A DNA stretch of 64,000 nucleotides from NCBI RefSeq assembly GCF_031801495.1, contig NZ_JAOEGC010000002.1, positions 434,001 to 498,000 on the forward strand, in the 5' to 3' direction. The translations under genes and the position numbers were made by a program. Origin of the DNA: Agrobacterium tumefaciens_K. GTDB taxonomy: Bacteria > Pseudomonadota > Alphaproteobacteria > Rhizobiales > Rhizobiaceae. The notes under the pieces were generated by a model. That model was not told the origin of the DNA and ran no database searches. It saw nothing but the letters and a program-made list of their open reading frames with translations. Positions 26,633 to 34,968 of the stretch are shown piece after piece; within the stretch, counting starts at the first letter, position 1, and every line of letters starts with the position of its first letter.

Positions 26633-27802
26633 TTAACGGAACAGCGACAGAACGTTCTGCGAGTCGCTGTTTGCGATGGACAGAGCCTGGATCGCCAGCT
26701 GCTGCTGCGTCTGGAGAGCCTTCAGCTTGGTGGACTCTTCGTTCATGTCAGCATCAACCAGACGGCCGATACCCTTGTCGAGCGAGTCGGTCAGCTTGGA
26801 AACGAAGTTTTCCTGAAGGTCGATACGCGAAGACAGCGAACCGAGGGTCGATGCTGCGCTCGTCATGCTCTGGTAGGCGTCGTCAACCATGGAGATCAGG
26901 CCATTGAGCTGAGTTGCCGTGGTGTTGGCGTCGATCGAGAAGGTCGAAACCGACGTCTGGTTGGTCGAAGCCGCGGTGTTGCCCGTATTGATGGCCCATG
27001 CAGTGCCATCCGTACCGGTTGCGGCGACTTCCTGCGTGGAAACCGTGCTCTGGTCTACAGCCTGAACCCAGGTGTCGTCATCCAGCTTGACGTAGTTGGT
27101 GGCGCCGGTGGCAACCTTGCCGTTGGCATCGAAGGTCGCGCCGCTGGCGATAACCTGGTCGGTCGTGTACTTGTTGACGTTGACCGACGAAACGGTGCCG
27201 GCGGTGTTGACGTTGACGACGATACCATCGCCTTCGATGTTGTTCAGCTTGTCGAGAATGCCCGACTTTGCACCGGCGTTCGTGTCGAACAGAACGTTGG
27301 TGGCGTCAAAGCTGTAGTTTACCTTCTGAACGGATACAGCGCCGCTGTCGTTACGAACGAAGGAAGCGACAACGCTCGTCGTTGCACCGACTTCTGCCTT
27401 CAGCCAGTTTTCACCGGAGAAGGAAGCGGCTTCGGAAATGCTCGTGAGCTGCTGCTGCAGCTGAGAAATTTCTTCCTGAACCTTGGTCTTGTCGATACCG
27501 TCTTCGGTAGCGGCAACCAGTTTGTTCTTGATCTGCTTGACGACTTCCAGTGCCGATTCCATGCCGGAAGCAGCAGTGTCAACCTTTGCAGCACCGAGAC
27601 CAAGGGCGTCAGAAACAGCGCCGAGGGCTTCGTTGTCGGAACGCATGGTGGTGGCGATCGACCAGTAAGCGGCGTTGTCAGAAGCCGAACCAACACGCAG
27701 GCCCGAAGAAATGCGGTTCTGGGTATCTTCCATGTTGGAGGAGATAGAACGCAGCGTCTGCAGAGCGGACATTGCATTGATGTTGGTGAGAATGCTTGTC
27801 AT
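26633..27802 (-). CDS. flaA: Flagellin (first of tandem array, flaA position)
   Basis: A flagellin of 389 residues nearest the fliP operon, the place of the main flagellin FlaA in Agrobacterium and Sinorhizobium. It has the conserved ends (MTSILTNINAMSALQTL; LAIQALSIANSDSQNVLSLFR). The variable domain is shorter than in the two neighbours: after KVATGAT it goes directly to NYVK. It starts at the ATG at 27802. A leader element lies 37 bases upstream, and a terminator follows. Confidence 0.94.
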   Translation of the reverse strand: MTSILTNINAMSALQTLRSISSNMEDTQNRISSGLRVGSASDNAAYWSIATTMRSDNEALGAVSDALGLGAAKVDTAASGMESALEVVKQIKNKLVAATEDGIDKTKVQEEISQLQQQLTSISEAASFSGENWLKAEVGATTSVVASFVRNDSGAVSVQKVNYSFDATNVLFDTNAGAKSGILDKLNNIEGDGIVVNVNTAGTVSSVNVNKYTTDQVIASGATFDANGKVATGATNYVKLDDDTWVQAVDQSTVSTQEVAATGTDGTAWAINTGNTAASTNQTSVSTFSIDANTTATQLNGLISMVDDAYQSMTSAASTLGSLSSRIDLQENFVSKLTDSLDKGIGRLVDADMNEESTKLKALQTQQQLAIQALSIANSDSQNVLSLFR

Positions 27803-28145
27803 GATATTCGTGTCCCTTGGTTTACGAAATACGGAGTTGGGGACATTCCGGACTTACGAAAATTACCGGTCACAGCGATTCGGCATCATGCCACTCGGCT
27901 CCGCGTTTCTTTCGCGACGGAGGCCAAACCCGCTGTGTGTGAGAGGCAATTTCGCAGCCAAGCATTGCCGGTTTCTTAACGCGCTGGGTTTCGCACGCAC
28001 CGAGATTTAATATGGTTTACATAGGCTTAGGGTATATGGTTAGCCAGAAGCTGACAAAGATGGTTAACGCGTAAAGACCGCGTTGCAGAACAGCACAAAG
28101 CAGCCCCACGTCATGCGCGGAGCTGCTTTGCTGCGATCTGAAATG
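27803..28145 (-). promoter_or_regulatory. flaA upstream region with leader element; fliP operon end
   Basis: No gene is visible in these 343 bases. TCCGGAATGTCCC (27840-27852, minus strand) precedes the start by 37 bases. Around 28010-28070 the sequence is AT-rich, with repeated TTAACCAT/GGTTAGCC-type words on the minus strand, where the promoter probably lies. AAAGCAGC (28097-28104) and GCTGCTTT (28122-28129) form a weak hairpin that may end the fliP operon. Confidence 0.5.
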
Positions 28146-28883
28146 TCAGTTGAACGATCTGACGAGGCTGCCGACGAGCAGGTTCCAGCCGTCGATCAGC
28201 ACGAAGAAAAGAATCTTGAACGGCAGTGAGATCGAAGTCGGCGGCAGCATCATCATGCCCATGGCCATGGTGATGGTGGCGACGATCAGGTCGATGACCA
28301 GAAACGGCAGAATGATGAGGAAACCGATTTCGAAGCCACGACGGATTTCCGAGAGCATGAACGCCGGAACCAGCACACGGTAATCGATGACGTTTTCCGT
28401 CATGACTTCCTGTCCGCGTTCACGAGCGATGTCCACGAACAGTTTCAGGTCCTTGTCACGGGTATTGGCCGACATGAAGGTCCGAAAAGGTTCGGCGATG
28501 CGGCTCACCGCCTCCTGCTCGTTGATCTGGTTCTGCAACAACGGCTGTACGCCGTCCGTCCAGGCTTTGTCGAACGTCGGCGACATGACATAGAAGGTCA
28601 TGAACATGGCCATGGACAGCACGATCATGTTGGACGGTGTTGTCGCCAGTCCCATGCCTGAACGAAGGATCGAGAACGCGATCACGAAGCGGGGGAAGCT
28701 CGTGACCATGATGAGGATGCCGGGGGCGACCGAAAGGACCGTAAGAAGTCCGAACGTACGGATGATCCATGCAGCCACGGAGCCGTCCACCTGCGTATTG
28801 AACAGCTCGGACGGGAATTGCTGGGCGTTGGCAAGACCCGGCAAGACGAGAAGGACGGCGAGGGCTACAAAAAATCGAATCAT
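28146..28883 (-). CDS. fliP: Flagellar export gate protein FliP
   Basis: A core subunit of the type III export gate in the inner membrane, 245 residues. An N-terminal signal peptide (LVLPGLANAQQ) is followed by four hydrophobic segments and family motifs including MVTSFPRFVIAFSILRSGMG, FYVMSPTFDKAW and GFLIILPFLVIDLIVATITMAMGMMMLPP. It overlaps fliL by four bases and is the last gene of the flgB operon. The partner gate genes fliQ, fliR, flhA and flhB are elsewhere in the window. Confidence 0.97.
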   Translation of the reverse strand: MIRFFVALAVLLVLPGLANAQQFPSELFNTQVDGSVAAWIIRTFGLLTVLSVAPGILIMVTSFPRFVIAFSILRSGMGLATTPSNMIVLSMAMFMTFYVMSPTFDKAWTDGVQPLLQNQINEQEAVSRIAEPFRTFMSANTRDKDLKLFVDIARERGQEVMTENVIDYRVLVPAFMLSEIRRGFEIGFLIILPFLVIDLIVATITMAMGMMMLPPTSISLPFKILFFVLIDGWNLLVGSLVRSFN

Positions 28884-29386
28884 TCGATGACAAAGGTCCG
28901 GAACATGACCTTGGATACGCGCCCCTGGGAGCGCAGGTCAACTCGTTCCTGAATGTCATCCTTAAGATATTGAAAGCCGCGTGGCCCTTCGAGTTGCTGC
29001 AGGGACACAGTCCTTACATAGGCGAGGATATCCTGGTGGATATCTTCCGCCATTCCCACCTCTACCGGTCCCTTGAACATGAGCGCCACTTCGAGCCGCA
29101 CCCAGTTGGTGGAAGGGTAGGCCAGATTGGTCGTGATGGGGTCGAGCTGCACGATGCCGTTGGGTTCGGCAGGTATCTTGGGGATACCTTCTTCCGTGCC
29201 TTCGCCGTGGCCACCCGCCGCTGCCTGCTCATGGGCGGTAGCTTTGGCCTTGGCGATGTTCGGTGCAATCATCCCGCCCAAAAACCAGCCGCCGCCACCG
29301 CCCAGAACGGTCAGAATGGCAATGCCGACGATGGTCATGACCAGAGGGGAGGATTTCTTCTTGCCCTCTGCCTGTTCGTTTTCCAT
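28880..29386 (-). CDS. fliL: Flagellar basal body-associated protein FliL
   Basis: A single-pass inner-membrane protein that supports stator function around the motor, 168 residues. One membrane segment (about 14-36, VMTIVGIAILTVLGGGGGWFLGG) is followed by a linker and the periplasmic FliL domain with LDPITTNLAYP and RVDLRSQGRVSKVMFRTFVIE at the end. A second, more divergent FliL-like gene lies at 61331-61867. It starts after a 28-base gap from flgH. Confidence 0.93.
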   Translation of the reverse strand: MENEQAEGKKKSSPLVMTIVGIAILTVLGGGGGWFLGGMIAPNIAKAKATAHEQAAAGGHGEGTEEGIPKIPAEPNGIVQLDPITTNLAYPSTNWVRLEVALMFKGPVEVGMAEDIHQDILAYVRTVSLQQLEGPRGFQYLKDDIQERVDLRSQGRVSKVMFRTFVIE

Positions 29387-29414
29387 GGGTCAGTCCCGCT
29401 CCCGCATGCCGGCG

Positions 29415-30131
29415 TCAGATGGGCGAGAACAGGTCGACGACCTGCTGCCCGACCGGGGGTTGCTGCACTTCCGTCAGACGTCCGCGGCCGCCGTATGAGA
29501 TACGGGCCTCGGCGATGCGCTCGTAGGAAATCATGTTCTGCGCATCGACATCCTGCGGACGAACGATACCGGCCACGTTGAGGATACGGATTTCATGATT
29601 GACGCGCACTTCCTGCGAGCCGCTGATGATGAGGTTGCCATTCTCCAGAATGCCGGTGACGACGGCAGCGACGAGCAACGTCAGCTTTTCTGAGCGCTTG
29701 GTCTTGCCCTTGCTCTGCGTGTCGGTATCCGAACCGTAGGTGATGCTTGAGTCCGCCTGCGGGTTCCAACCGAGAATTTCGGCATTGGCCTTCCAGTTCA
29801 GGCCGCTGGCGTTGGTGCGGTTCCGCTCCGTCTCGTTGTCGAAATCGGCCTTGTCGTTGATCTGGATGTTCACGGTCAGGATGTCGCCGATGTTGAGCGC
29901 ACGAAGATCCTTGAACAGCGCACCCTGGGAATCGCTCCACAGCGAATAGCCGCTGGCCATGTGCTTGGGCTGCTTCGGATACATGCCCATCTGCGGCGTC
30001 TGACTGAACTGCAGACCGCTGCCGATCGGGCTCATCGAAGGCGCGTTGCCGATTTCCTTCAGGGTCTGGTTGTTCTGGCAGCCGGCAAGCAAGGCGAGCG
30101 GCAAAAGGAGGGCCGGAATACGCGAGGTCAT
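29415..30131 (-). CDS. flgH: Flagellar L-ring lipoprotein FlgH
   Basis: An outer-membrane L-ring subunit, 238 residues. The signal peptide ends in the lipobox LAGC (Cys at about 18), followed by QNNQTLKEIG. GYSLWSDSQGALFKDLRA, NIGDILTVNIQINDKADFDNET and GNLIISGSQEVRVNHEIRILNVAG are typical of the family. Its start overlaps the motE stop by four bases. It is made with the P-ring gene flgI in the same operon. Confidence 0.97.
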   Translation of the reverse strand: MTSRIPALLLPLALLAGCQNNQTLKEIGNAPSMSPIGSGLQFSQTPQMGMYPKQPKHMASGYSLWSDSQGALFKDLRALNIGDILTVNIQINDKADFDNETERNRTNASGLNWKANAEILGWNPQADSSITYGSDTDTQSKGKTKRSEKLTLLVAAVVTGILENGNLIISGSQEVRVNHEIRILNVAGIVRPQDVDAQNMISYERIAEARISYGGRGRLTEVQQPPVGQQVVDLFSPI

Positions 30132-30664
30132 GAAGGGTCCTTCGAGGTGTTCGGGTCGGTTGCCTGCGACATGATCCCGGCGACGGTGGCCGCTTTTGCG
30201 GCGTCCATCTCGCTGAGGATCAGGCCCGACTGGCGTGGGGGAAGCTGCATGATGATCGCTGCCGCGATTTCCTCATGCATTTTCTCGAGCTGGGGTGCGG
30301 CCGCATCGGCTTTCATCGTCTTGTAGACGTCAACCAGATTGGCTTTTGCCTGATTGAGGAAGTGGTTGCGGCGCGCCAGCCAGTCCTCGTATTCCGCCTT
30401 GCGGTTTTCGAGAACGGTAATGCGTTCGTTGACATCCGCCTGCAGCTTTTCGAGTTCCTGTTTCTGCAGGAGATAACGCTGATCGCGTGCCGCATCGGCG
30501 ATATTGGTGCAGAAACGCTGGATCTCGTCCTGGGTGCTGAGCTCGGAGACAACATTCTGCTGGCTTTCCGCCCCGGCCGCAGGAAGCAGGAACAGCAGGG
30601 AAGCGACCGCCGCGAACCGGCAGAGCTTATCGGAAAGACTGCTATTGTGTTGAACGTTCATCAT
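30128..30664 (-). CDS. motE: Periplasmic chaperone MotE
   Basis: A secreted protein of 178 residues between flgI and flgH, the position of S. meliloti MotE, which helps fold and stabilise the periplasmic motor protein MotC. A signal peptide ends near LPAAGAESQ. A long helical, coiled-coil middle (QELEKLQADVNERITVLENR) is followed by an MgtE-N-like end (AAAIIMQLPPRQSGLILSEMD). It overlaps flgI and flgH by four bases each. motC lies on the other strand at 47078-48373. Confidence 0.88.
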   Translation of the reverse strand: MMNVQHNSSLSDKLCRFAAVASLLFLLPAAGAESQQNVVSELSTQDEIQRFCTNIADAARDQRYLLQKQELEKLQADVNERITVLENRKAEYEDWLARRNHFLNQAKANLVDVYKTMKADAAAPQLEKMHEEIAAAIIMQLPPRQSGLILSEMDAAKAATVAGIMSQATDPNTSKDPS

Positions 30665-31782
30665 TGCAGCACGAGCTCCGCCTGAAGGGCGCCGGCGGAT
30701 TTGATGCCTTGCAGGATGGCGATGATGCCGTCCGCCTTGAGCCCGATGCTGTTAAGACCGGCAACCAGTGTGCGAAGGTCTGGACCTTCCACGATGGCAA
30801 CCTTGCTGCCTTCCTGCATTGCCATGATATCCGTCTGCGGCTGCATCGCGGTTTCACCACGTGAGAAGGGCGCTGGCTGGATCACCTGCGGCGACTCGGT
30901 CACCTGCACTGTCAGCGTACCGTAGCTGACCGCGACGCGGGAAATGCGCACGTCCGCACCGATCACGATGGTGCCCGTCCGTTCGTTGATGACGACCTTG
31001 GCAGGCGTATCGGTTTCCACTGTCAGGTTTTCGATCTCGGCCATCAGGCGCGTCAGGTCTGCCGTACGCGGCTTCTGAACGCCGATTTCCTGTGAATCTC
31101 GCGGCTCGGCAATCGCGTCGCCATATTTTGCGCGGGCAAAGGCGTTGACGACATCCGCCACTCTTACAGCGGTTGAAAAATCGGGGTTACGAAGCTGCAG
31201 AACGAGATTGACAGAATCCTTGAACTTGGACGGCAGCTCGCGCTCGATGATGGCACCGTTGGGAACGCGTGCCGAGGTCGTGACACCCTGTGTCAGCGTT
31301 GCGGCATCACCCTGCGCGGAAAAACCGTTGACGATCAGGGCGCCCTGCGCGACGGCGTAGATCTGGCCGTCCGCGCCCGAAAGCGACGTCATGATGAGCG
31401 TGCCGCCGCGCAGCGACGATGCGTCGCCAAGCGAGCTGACGCTTACGTCCACACGGCTTCCGGGGCTGGCAAATGGCGGAAGGTTTGCCGTCACCATCAC
31501 CGCTGCGATGTTTTTCGCGTTGGACTGACCGCCCTGAGTCGTGATGCCGAGGTTCTGCAGCATGGCGCGCATCGACTGCTCGGTGAAGGGCGAAGAGCGC
31601 AGGCTGTCGCCCGTGCCCTGCAGGCCCACGACGAGGCCGTAGCCGATCAGCTGGTTGTCACGACCCGCCTGAAGCGACGCGATGTCCTTGATCCGCGAAG
31701 TATCGGCCTGAACCGGAAACGCAGACAGGAAGGGGAGGGCAGCGGCCAGAAACGCCGTGGCCAGAATACGCAAGCTTCTCAT
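30661..31782 (-). CDS. flgI: Flagellar P-ring protein FlgI
   Basis: A periplasmic ring subunit around the rod, 373 residues. The signal peptide (to about PVQADTSRI) is followed by RIKDIASLQAGRDNQLIGYGLVVGLQGTGDS, MLQNLGI and the closing EGPDLRTLVAGLNSIGLKADGIIAILQGIKSAGAL, all family hallmarks. It overlaps flgA and motE by four bases, so flgA-flgI-motE-flgH form one coupled run. Confidence 0.97.
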   Translation of the reverse strand: MRSLRILATAFLAAALPFLSAFPVQADTSRIKDIASLQAGRDNQLIGYGLVVGLQGTGDSLRSSPFTEQSMRAMLQNLGITTQGGQSNAKNIAAVMVTANLPPFASPGSRVDVSVSSLGDASSLRGGTLIMTSLSGADGQIYAVAQGALIVNGFSAQGDAATLTQGVTTSARVPNGAIIERELPSKFKDSVNLVLQLRNPDFSTAVRVADVVNAFARAKYGDAIAEPRDSQEIGVQKPRTADLTRLMAEIENLTVETDTPAKVVINERTGTIVIGADVRISRVAVSYGTLTVQVTESPQVIQPAPFSRGETAMQPQTDIMAMQEGSKVAIVEGPDLRTLVAGLNSIGLKADGIIAILQGIKSAGALQAELVLQ

Positions 31783-32264
31783 TTCGCCATCACCTGGATA
31801 GTGCCGTCCTTCATCACCGTGCCATTGACGATGACGCCGGAATCGATGTTGCGCACACGCACCACATCGCCCATCGAGCCATCGGTCATTGGTGTTCCGT
31901 TGGCCATGAGCGTCATGTTGCCGATCGTGAAGACGAGTTTGACGTTGGTGCCCCTTGTCACGAGCGAAGGCTCGCGCAGGGCGGCAATCGGAATGGTCCG
32001 TCCGGGCAGCAAGGTCTGTTTTGAAATCATGCCTTCGACTTCGCTGACGTCGCTGGCGTAACCCGACGAGATGTTGGGGTTGGTCACTTCCACCGGCTTG
32101 ACCTGATCGGGCGAGATGGTTTCGCCAGGATAGATCGTGCGTGTCGGAACAAGTGCCACCGGCGTCTGCGCCGCAGCGGCCATGGCCGTCAATGAAATGG
32201 CGGACGTCAGGAACAAACGGACGAACGCCGTTCTGTAGCTGCTATTCTTCTGGCTAAACCTCAT
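31779..32264 (-). CDS. flgA: Flagellar P-ring chaperone FlgA
   Basis: A periplasmic protein needed for P-ring assembly, 161 residues, the short alphaproteobacterial form. The signal peptide (SAISLTAMAAAAQTP) is followed by an SAF-like domain: PTRTIYPGETISPDQV, then LLPGRTIPIAALREPSLVTRG and NGTPMTDGSMGDVVRVRN. It is encoded just upstream of flgI, its client. Confidence 0.93.
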   Translation of the reverse strand: MRFSQKNSSYRTAFVRLFLTSAISLTAMAAAAQTPVALVPTRTIYPGETISPDQVKPVEVTNPNISSGYASDVSEVEGMISKQTLLPGRTIPIAALREPSLVTRGTNVKLVFTIGNMTLMANGTPMTDGSMGDVVRVRNIDSGVIVNGTVMKDGTIQVMAK

Positions 32265-32284
32265 GTCCGCCCGCCTTTCCGTTT

Positions 32285-33073
32285 TTACTTCAGATTCTTG
32301 CTGACAATCGACGCCATTTCGTCGGCCGTGGTGATGACCTTTGAATTCATTTCGTACGCGCGCTGCGCCGTGATGAGGTCGGTGATTTCCTTGACGGCAT
32401 CGACGTTGGAGCCTTCGAGGTAGGACTGCTTGATGTAGCCGAAGCTCGGATCGTCCGGTACGGCGACCACAGCGTCGCCGGAAGCGGGCGTCTGCGCGAA
32501 GAGGTTATCGCCGAGCGGCTTCAGGCCGGCCTCGTTGGCGAAGTTTGCAATTGTCAGCTGGCCGAGTTCCGTGAATTCCGCCGCATTGCCGATACGTGCC
32601 GTGACCTGTCCGGTCCGCGTGATGGTAATGTCCTGCGCGTCGGTCGGAATGTTGATATTCGGAATGACGTTATAGCCGTCGATCGTCACAAGATCGCCAT
32701 CCGCATTCTTGTTGAATGCGCCGGCGCGGCTGTAGAGCGTCGAGCCATCTGCGGCTTCGATCTGGAACCAGCCCTGTCCGATGATCGCCACGTCGAGCTT
32801 GTTGCCCGTCTCGATCAGGTTGCCCTGCGTGTGGATGTTACGAACGGCGGACGTCTGCACGCCAAGGCCGATATTCGCGCCTTCGGGAACGATCGCCTGG
32901 TTGGCGCGGTTTGGCACGCCCTGCATACGCTCGGTCTGGTACAGAAGGTCGGTAAACTCCGCACGCGCGCGCTTGTAGCCGGTGGTGTTGATGTTGGCGA
33001 TGTTGTTGGCGATGACTTCCAGGTTGGTCTGCTGGGCGTCCATACCGGTGGCAGCGATGGCAAGAGCTCTCAT
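32285..33073 (-). CDS. flgG: Distal rod protein FlgG
   Basis: A distal rod subunit, 262 residues. It starts MRALAIAATGMDAQQTNLEVIANNIAN (rod/hook N-terminus), continues with VAIIGQGWFQIEAADGSTLYSRAGAF and ends YLEGSNVDAVKEITDLITAQRAYEMNSKVI. There is no signal peptide, as expected for a substrate of the flagellar export system. It follows fliE in the flgB operon with a 20-base gap. Confidence 0.97.
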   Translation of the reverse strand: MRALAIAATGMDAQQTNLEVIANNIANINTTGYKRARAEFTDLLYQTERMQGVPNRANQAIVPEGANIGLGVQTSAVRNIHTQGNLIETGNKLDVAIIGQGWFQIEAADGSTLYSRAGAFNKNADGDLVTIDGYNVIPNINIPTDAQDITITRTGQVTARIGNAAEFTELGQLTIANFANEAGLKPLGDNLFAQTPASGDAVVAVPDDPSFGYIKQSYLEGSNVDAVKEITDLITAQRAYEMNSKVITTADEMASIVSKNLK

Positions 33074-33093
33074 GTCTTTAACTTTCCCTGGTG

Positions 33094-33429
33094 CTAGATT
33101 TGCATCTTGGTGATGTCGAGGTAAGCCGACACGATTTTGTCGCGGATCGCGATCGCGGTCTGCAGCGACTGTTCGGCCGACAGCATCGCATCAACGACTT
33201 CGCGGGTATTCGCCTTGCCCTGAATGCCTTCGAAGGACGAGACTTCCGCCTTTTTCAGGCTGTTCATCGCATCCACGGACATGTTGCCGAGAACACTCGC
33301 GAAGCTCATTCCCGTCTGCTGGCCGGGCGATACCTGCTGGCCGCCGAGAACATCGTCGGTCAGCGAGGAGACGCCGTTGACACCACGTGTCAGGGAGAGG
33401 GAGCTGATCTGCTTGATACCGTCAATCAT
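33094..33429 (-). CDS. fliE: Flagellar MS-ring/rod junction protein FliE
   Basis: FliE links the MS ring and export gate to the rod. The protein has 111 residues with the family C-terminus: LKKAEVSSFEGIQGKANTREVVDAMLSAEQSL, then IRDKIVSAYLDITKMQI. It overlaps flgC by four bases. Length is normal. Confidence 0.95.
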   Translation of the reverse strand: MIDGIKQISSLSLTRGVNGVSSLTDDVLGGQQVSPGQQTGMSFASVLGNMSVDAMNSLKKAEVSSFEGIQGKANTREVVDAMLSAEQSLQTAIAIRDKIVSAYLDITKMQI

Positions 33430-33845
33430 TGCGATGCTTTCAGAAGGTCGATGGTGGAGGCAACGAGGTCGCGTGTCTGGCGGATGACCTGAAGATTGGC
33501 GTCATAGCTGCGGTTTGCCTCGCGCATGTCTGCCATTTCGATCAGGATGTTGACGTTTGGCATCTTCACCATGCCGTTCGTGTCTGCCGCCGGATTGCCG
33601 GGATCGTATTCGTGAATGAAGTCGCCCCGGTCCACGCCGAGCTTCTTGACCGCCACGCGCTCGACGCCGCTCGCACGGTCCAGTTCGGTGCCGAAGGTTA
33701 CTGTCTTGCGGCGGTAAGGATCAGCGCCGGGAGTGTCGCCGGTCGATCGGGCGTTGGCGATGTTTTCCGAAACGATGCGCAGGCGGGTGGACTGTACTTC
33801 CAGTCCGCTGCCGGCGATCTTGCTTGCCGCGCTCAAGGGATCCAT
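33426..33845 (-). CDS. flgC: Proximal rod protein FlgC
   Basis: A proximal rod subunit, 139 residues. The N-terminus (ASKIAGSGLEVQSTRLRIVSENIANARST) and C-terminus (NVNILIEMADMREANRSYDANLQVI) are rod-type. It lies four bases after flgB and overlaps fliE by four bases. Confidence 0.96.
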   Translation of the reverse strand: MDPLSAASKIAGSGLEVQSTRLRIVSENIANARSTGDTPGADPYRRKTVTFGTELDRASGVERVAVKKLGVDRGDFIHEYDPGNPAADTNGMVKMPNVNILIEMADMREANRSYDANLQVIRQTRDLVASTIDLLKASQ

Positions 33846-33849
33846 GAGT

Positions 33850-34242
33850 TTACCTCTTTACCGTCATCAACATCATGCGATGGAAGGATTTGACGAGATT
33901 GGTGCTCAGTTCGTACTGACGCTTGATCTCGCCGGTCTTGGTCATTTCGGCAGCCAGAGCGACGGTGTTTCCGGACTCCTGCACACCGATTTCGTCATTG
34001 GCCTCTGTCTCTCTCAGTTCGACGTTGTCGCTGAGATTGCTTGCGCCGAAATGAGCTGGATGGGTCTTTGCCATGCCCACCTGCTGGCCGGTGGACTGCA
34101 TGACAGCCTCAAACGGGCTGATGTCCTTCGCGCGGTACTTGGGGGTGTTGGCGTTGGCGATGTTGGTCGCCACGACTTCCTGCCGCACGCTCAGCCATTC
34201 CGCTTGGCGGGATGCCAGTTCGAATAGTTGAATCGGTTGCAT
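33850..34242 (-). CDS. flgB: Proximal rod protein FlgB
   Basis: A proximal rod subunit, 130 residues: MQPIQLFELASRQAEWLSVRQEVVATNIANANTPKYRA at the start and a helical end with SFHRMMLM. I chose ATG 34242 because GGAGAAG lies just upstream; ATG 34254, four codons earlier, contains that ribosome site. Longer frames reach back to 34359 over the promoter. It is the first gene of the ten-gene operon ending in fliP. Confidence 0.93.
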   Translation of the reverse strand: MQPIQLFELASRQAEWLSVRQEVVATNIANANTPKYRAKDISPFEAVMQSTGQQVGMAKTHPAHFGASNLSDNVELRETEANDEIGVQESGNTVALAAEMTKTGEIKRQYELSTNLVKSFHRMMLMTVKR

Positions 34243-34268
34243 AGACTTCTCCATTTCGTATGGCCCGA

Positions 34269-34293
34269 ACCTACGGGGCCAATCTTGCGTCAG
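34269..34293 (-). promoter_or_regulatory. Putative class II promoter of the flgB operon (CGCAAG box)
   Basis: Minus strand CTGACGCAAG (34293-34284), nine bases, then GTAGGT. The box matches the set found before fliF, motA, flhA and others; the -10-like part is weaker here. It ends 41 bases before the flgB start. Confidence 0.55.
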
Positions 34294-34359
34294 ACTTACG
34301 GACGGGACGAAGATGGAGAAGAGACTGAAAAGCTGCCGCTTCATCATCCTTGAAAACAA

Positions 34360-34384
34360 AAAAGCGCGCCGACGGCGCGCTTTT
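34360..34384 (-). terminator. Terminator between the fliI operon and flgB
   Basis: AAAAGCGCGC (34360-34369) pairs with GCGCGCTTTT (34375-34384) around CGACG. On the minus strand TTTTTTGTTTTC follows. It lies 20 bases after the stop of the 186-residue gene. Confidence 0.88.
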
Positions 34385-34403
34385 CAATTCGAAGCCGGAC
34401 GGT

Positions 34404-34964
34404 TTATTCCCCGGGGTAATACGTTCTGCCGGAAGATGTTTCGATCAGCCACTCGCCGTCGCGCTGTTCGATCTTGGTCAGCTGCGTGTTGTCGGGCATC
34501 GTGGAGCCGATACGGACCATGTACATCCCTGAGCCGTCCTCGATCAGCGCACGACCGTTCGAGACATGCAGCAGCCGGAAGGAGGTCTTGCCCGGAAACG
34601 GTTGGTCAGCCCGTGCGGCTGCAAGGTCGTTCTGTTTTTCCTTGCCGTCATCGTTCACGGTTGCCGTCGTCAGCATGTCCGGCAGTTCGGCGGGCGGGAT
34701 ATCAGTCTTGTTCCGGTTGGTCATCGCCAGGGGAGAAACGCTGAAGACTTCGCGTGGTCCCGTATGCGGCAGATCGCGCGTGCGATCTCCCTCCGCGACC
34801 TTTATCGCGAACTTGTCCTCATTGAAGAACACGTACCAGGGAAAGAATGCCGCTGCGGCGGCAAGCCCGATACCCGTCCAGGCAAGGATGCGATCCGGGG
34901 TGAAGAAGACCTTCTGCACCTGTTCCGGCGCGTTTTCTTCGATGTTTTCCTGTGTCTGTTTCAC
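34404..34964 (-). CDS. Uncharacterised membrane-anchored flagellar-operon protein
   Basis: A 186-residue protein I cannot name. One membrane segment lies at about 28-46 (ILAWTGIGLAAAAAFFPWYVFF). A polar, probably periplasmic linker with many charged residues is followed by a compact C-terminal domain of about 55 residues (FRLLHVSNGRALIEDGSGMY onward) ending in SGRTYYPGE. The end domain has a small beta-rich look like that of type II/IV secretion accessory domains. It follows fliI by four bases and is the last gene of its operon, so a role in basal-body or export assembly is likely but inferred. Confidence 0.8.
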   Translation of the reverse strand: MKQTQENIEENAPEQVQKVFFTPDRILAWTGIGLAAAAAFFPWYVFFNEDKFAIKVAEGDRTRDLPHTGPREVFSVSPLAMTNRNKTDIPPAELPDMLTTATVNDDGKEKQNDLAAARADQPFPGKTSFRLLHVSNGRALIEDGSGMYMVRIGSTMPDNTQLTKIEQRDGEWLIETSSGRTYYPGE

Positions 34965-34968
34965 GGGG

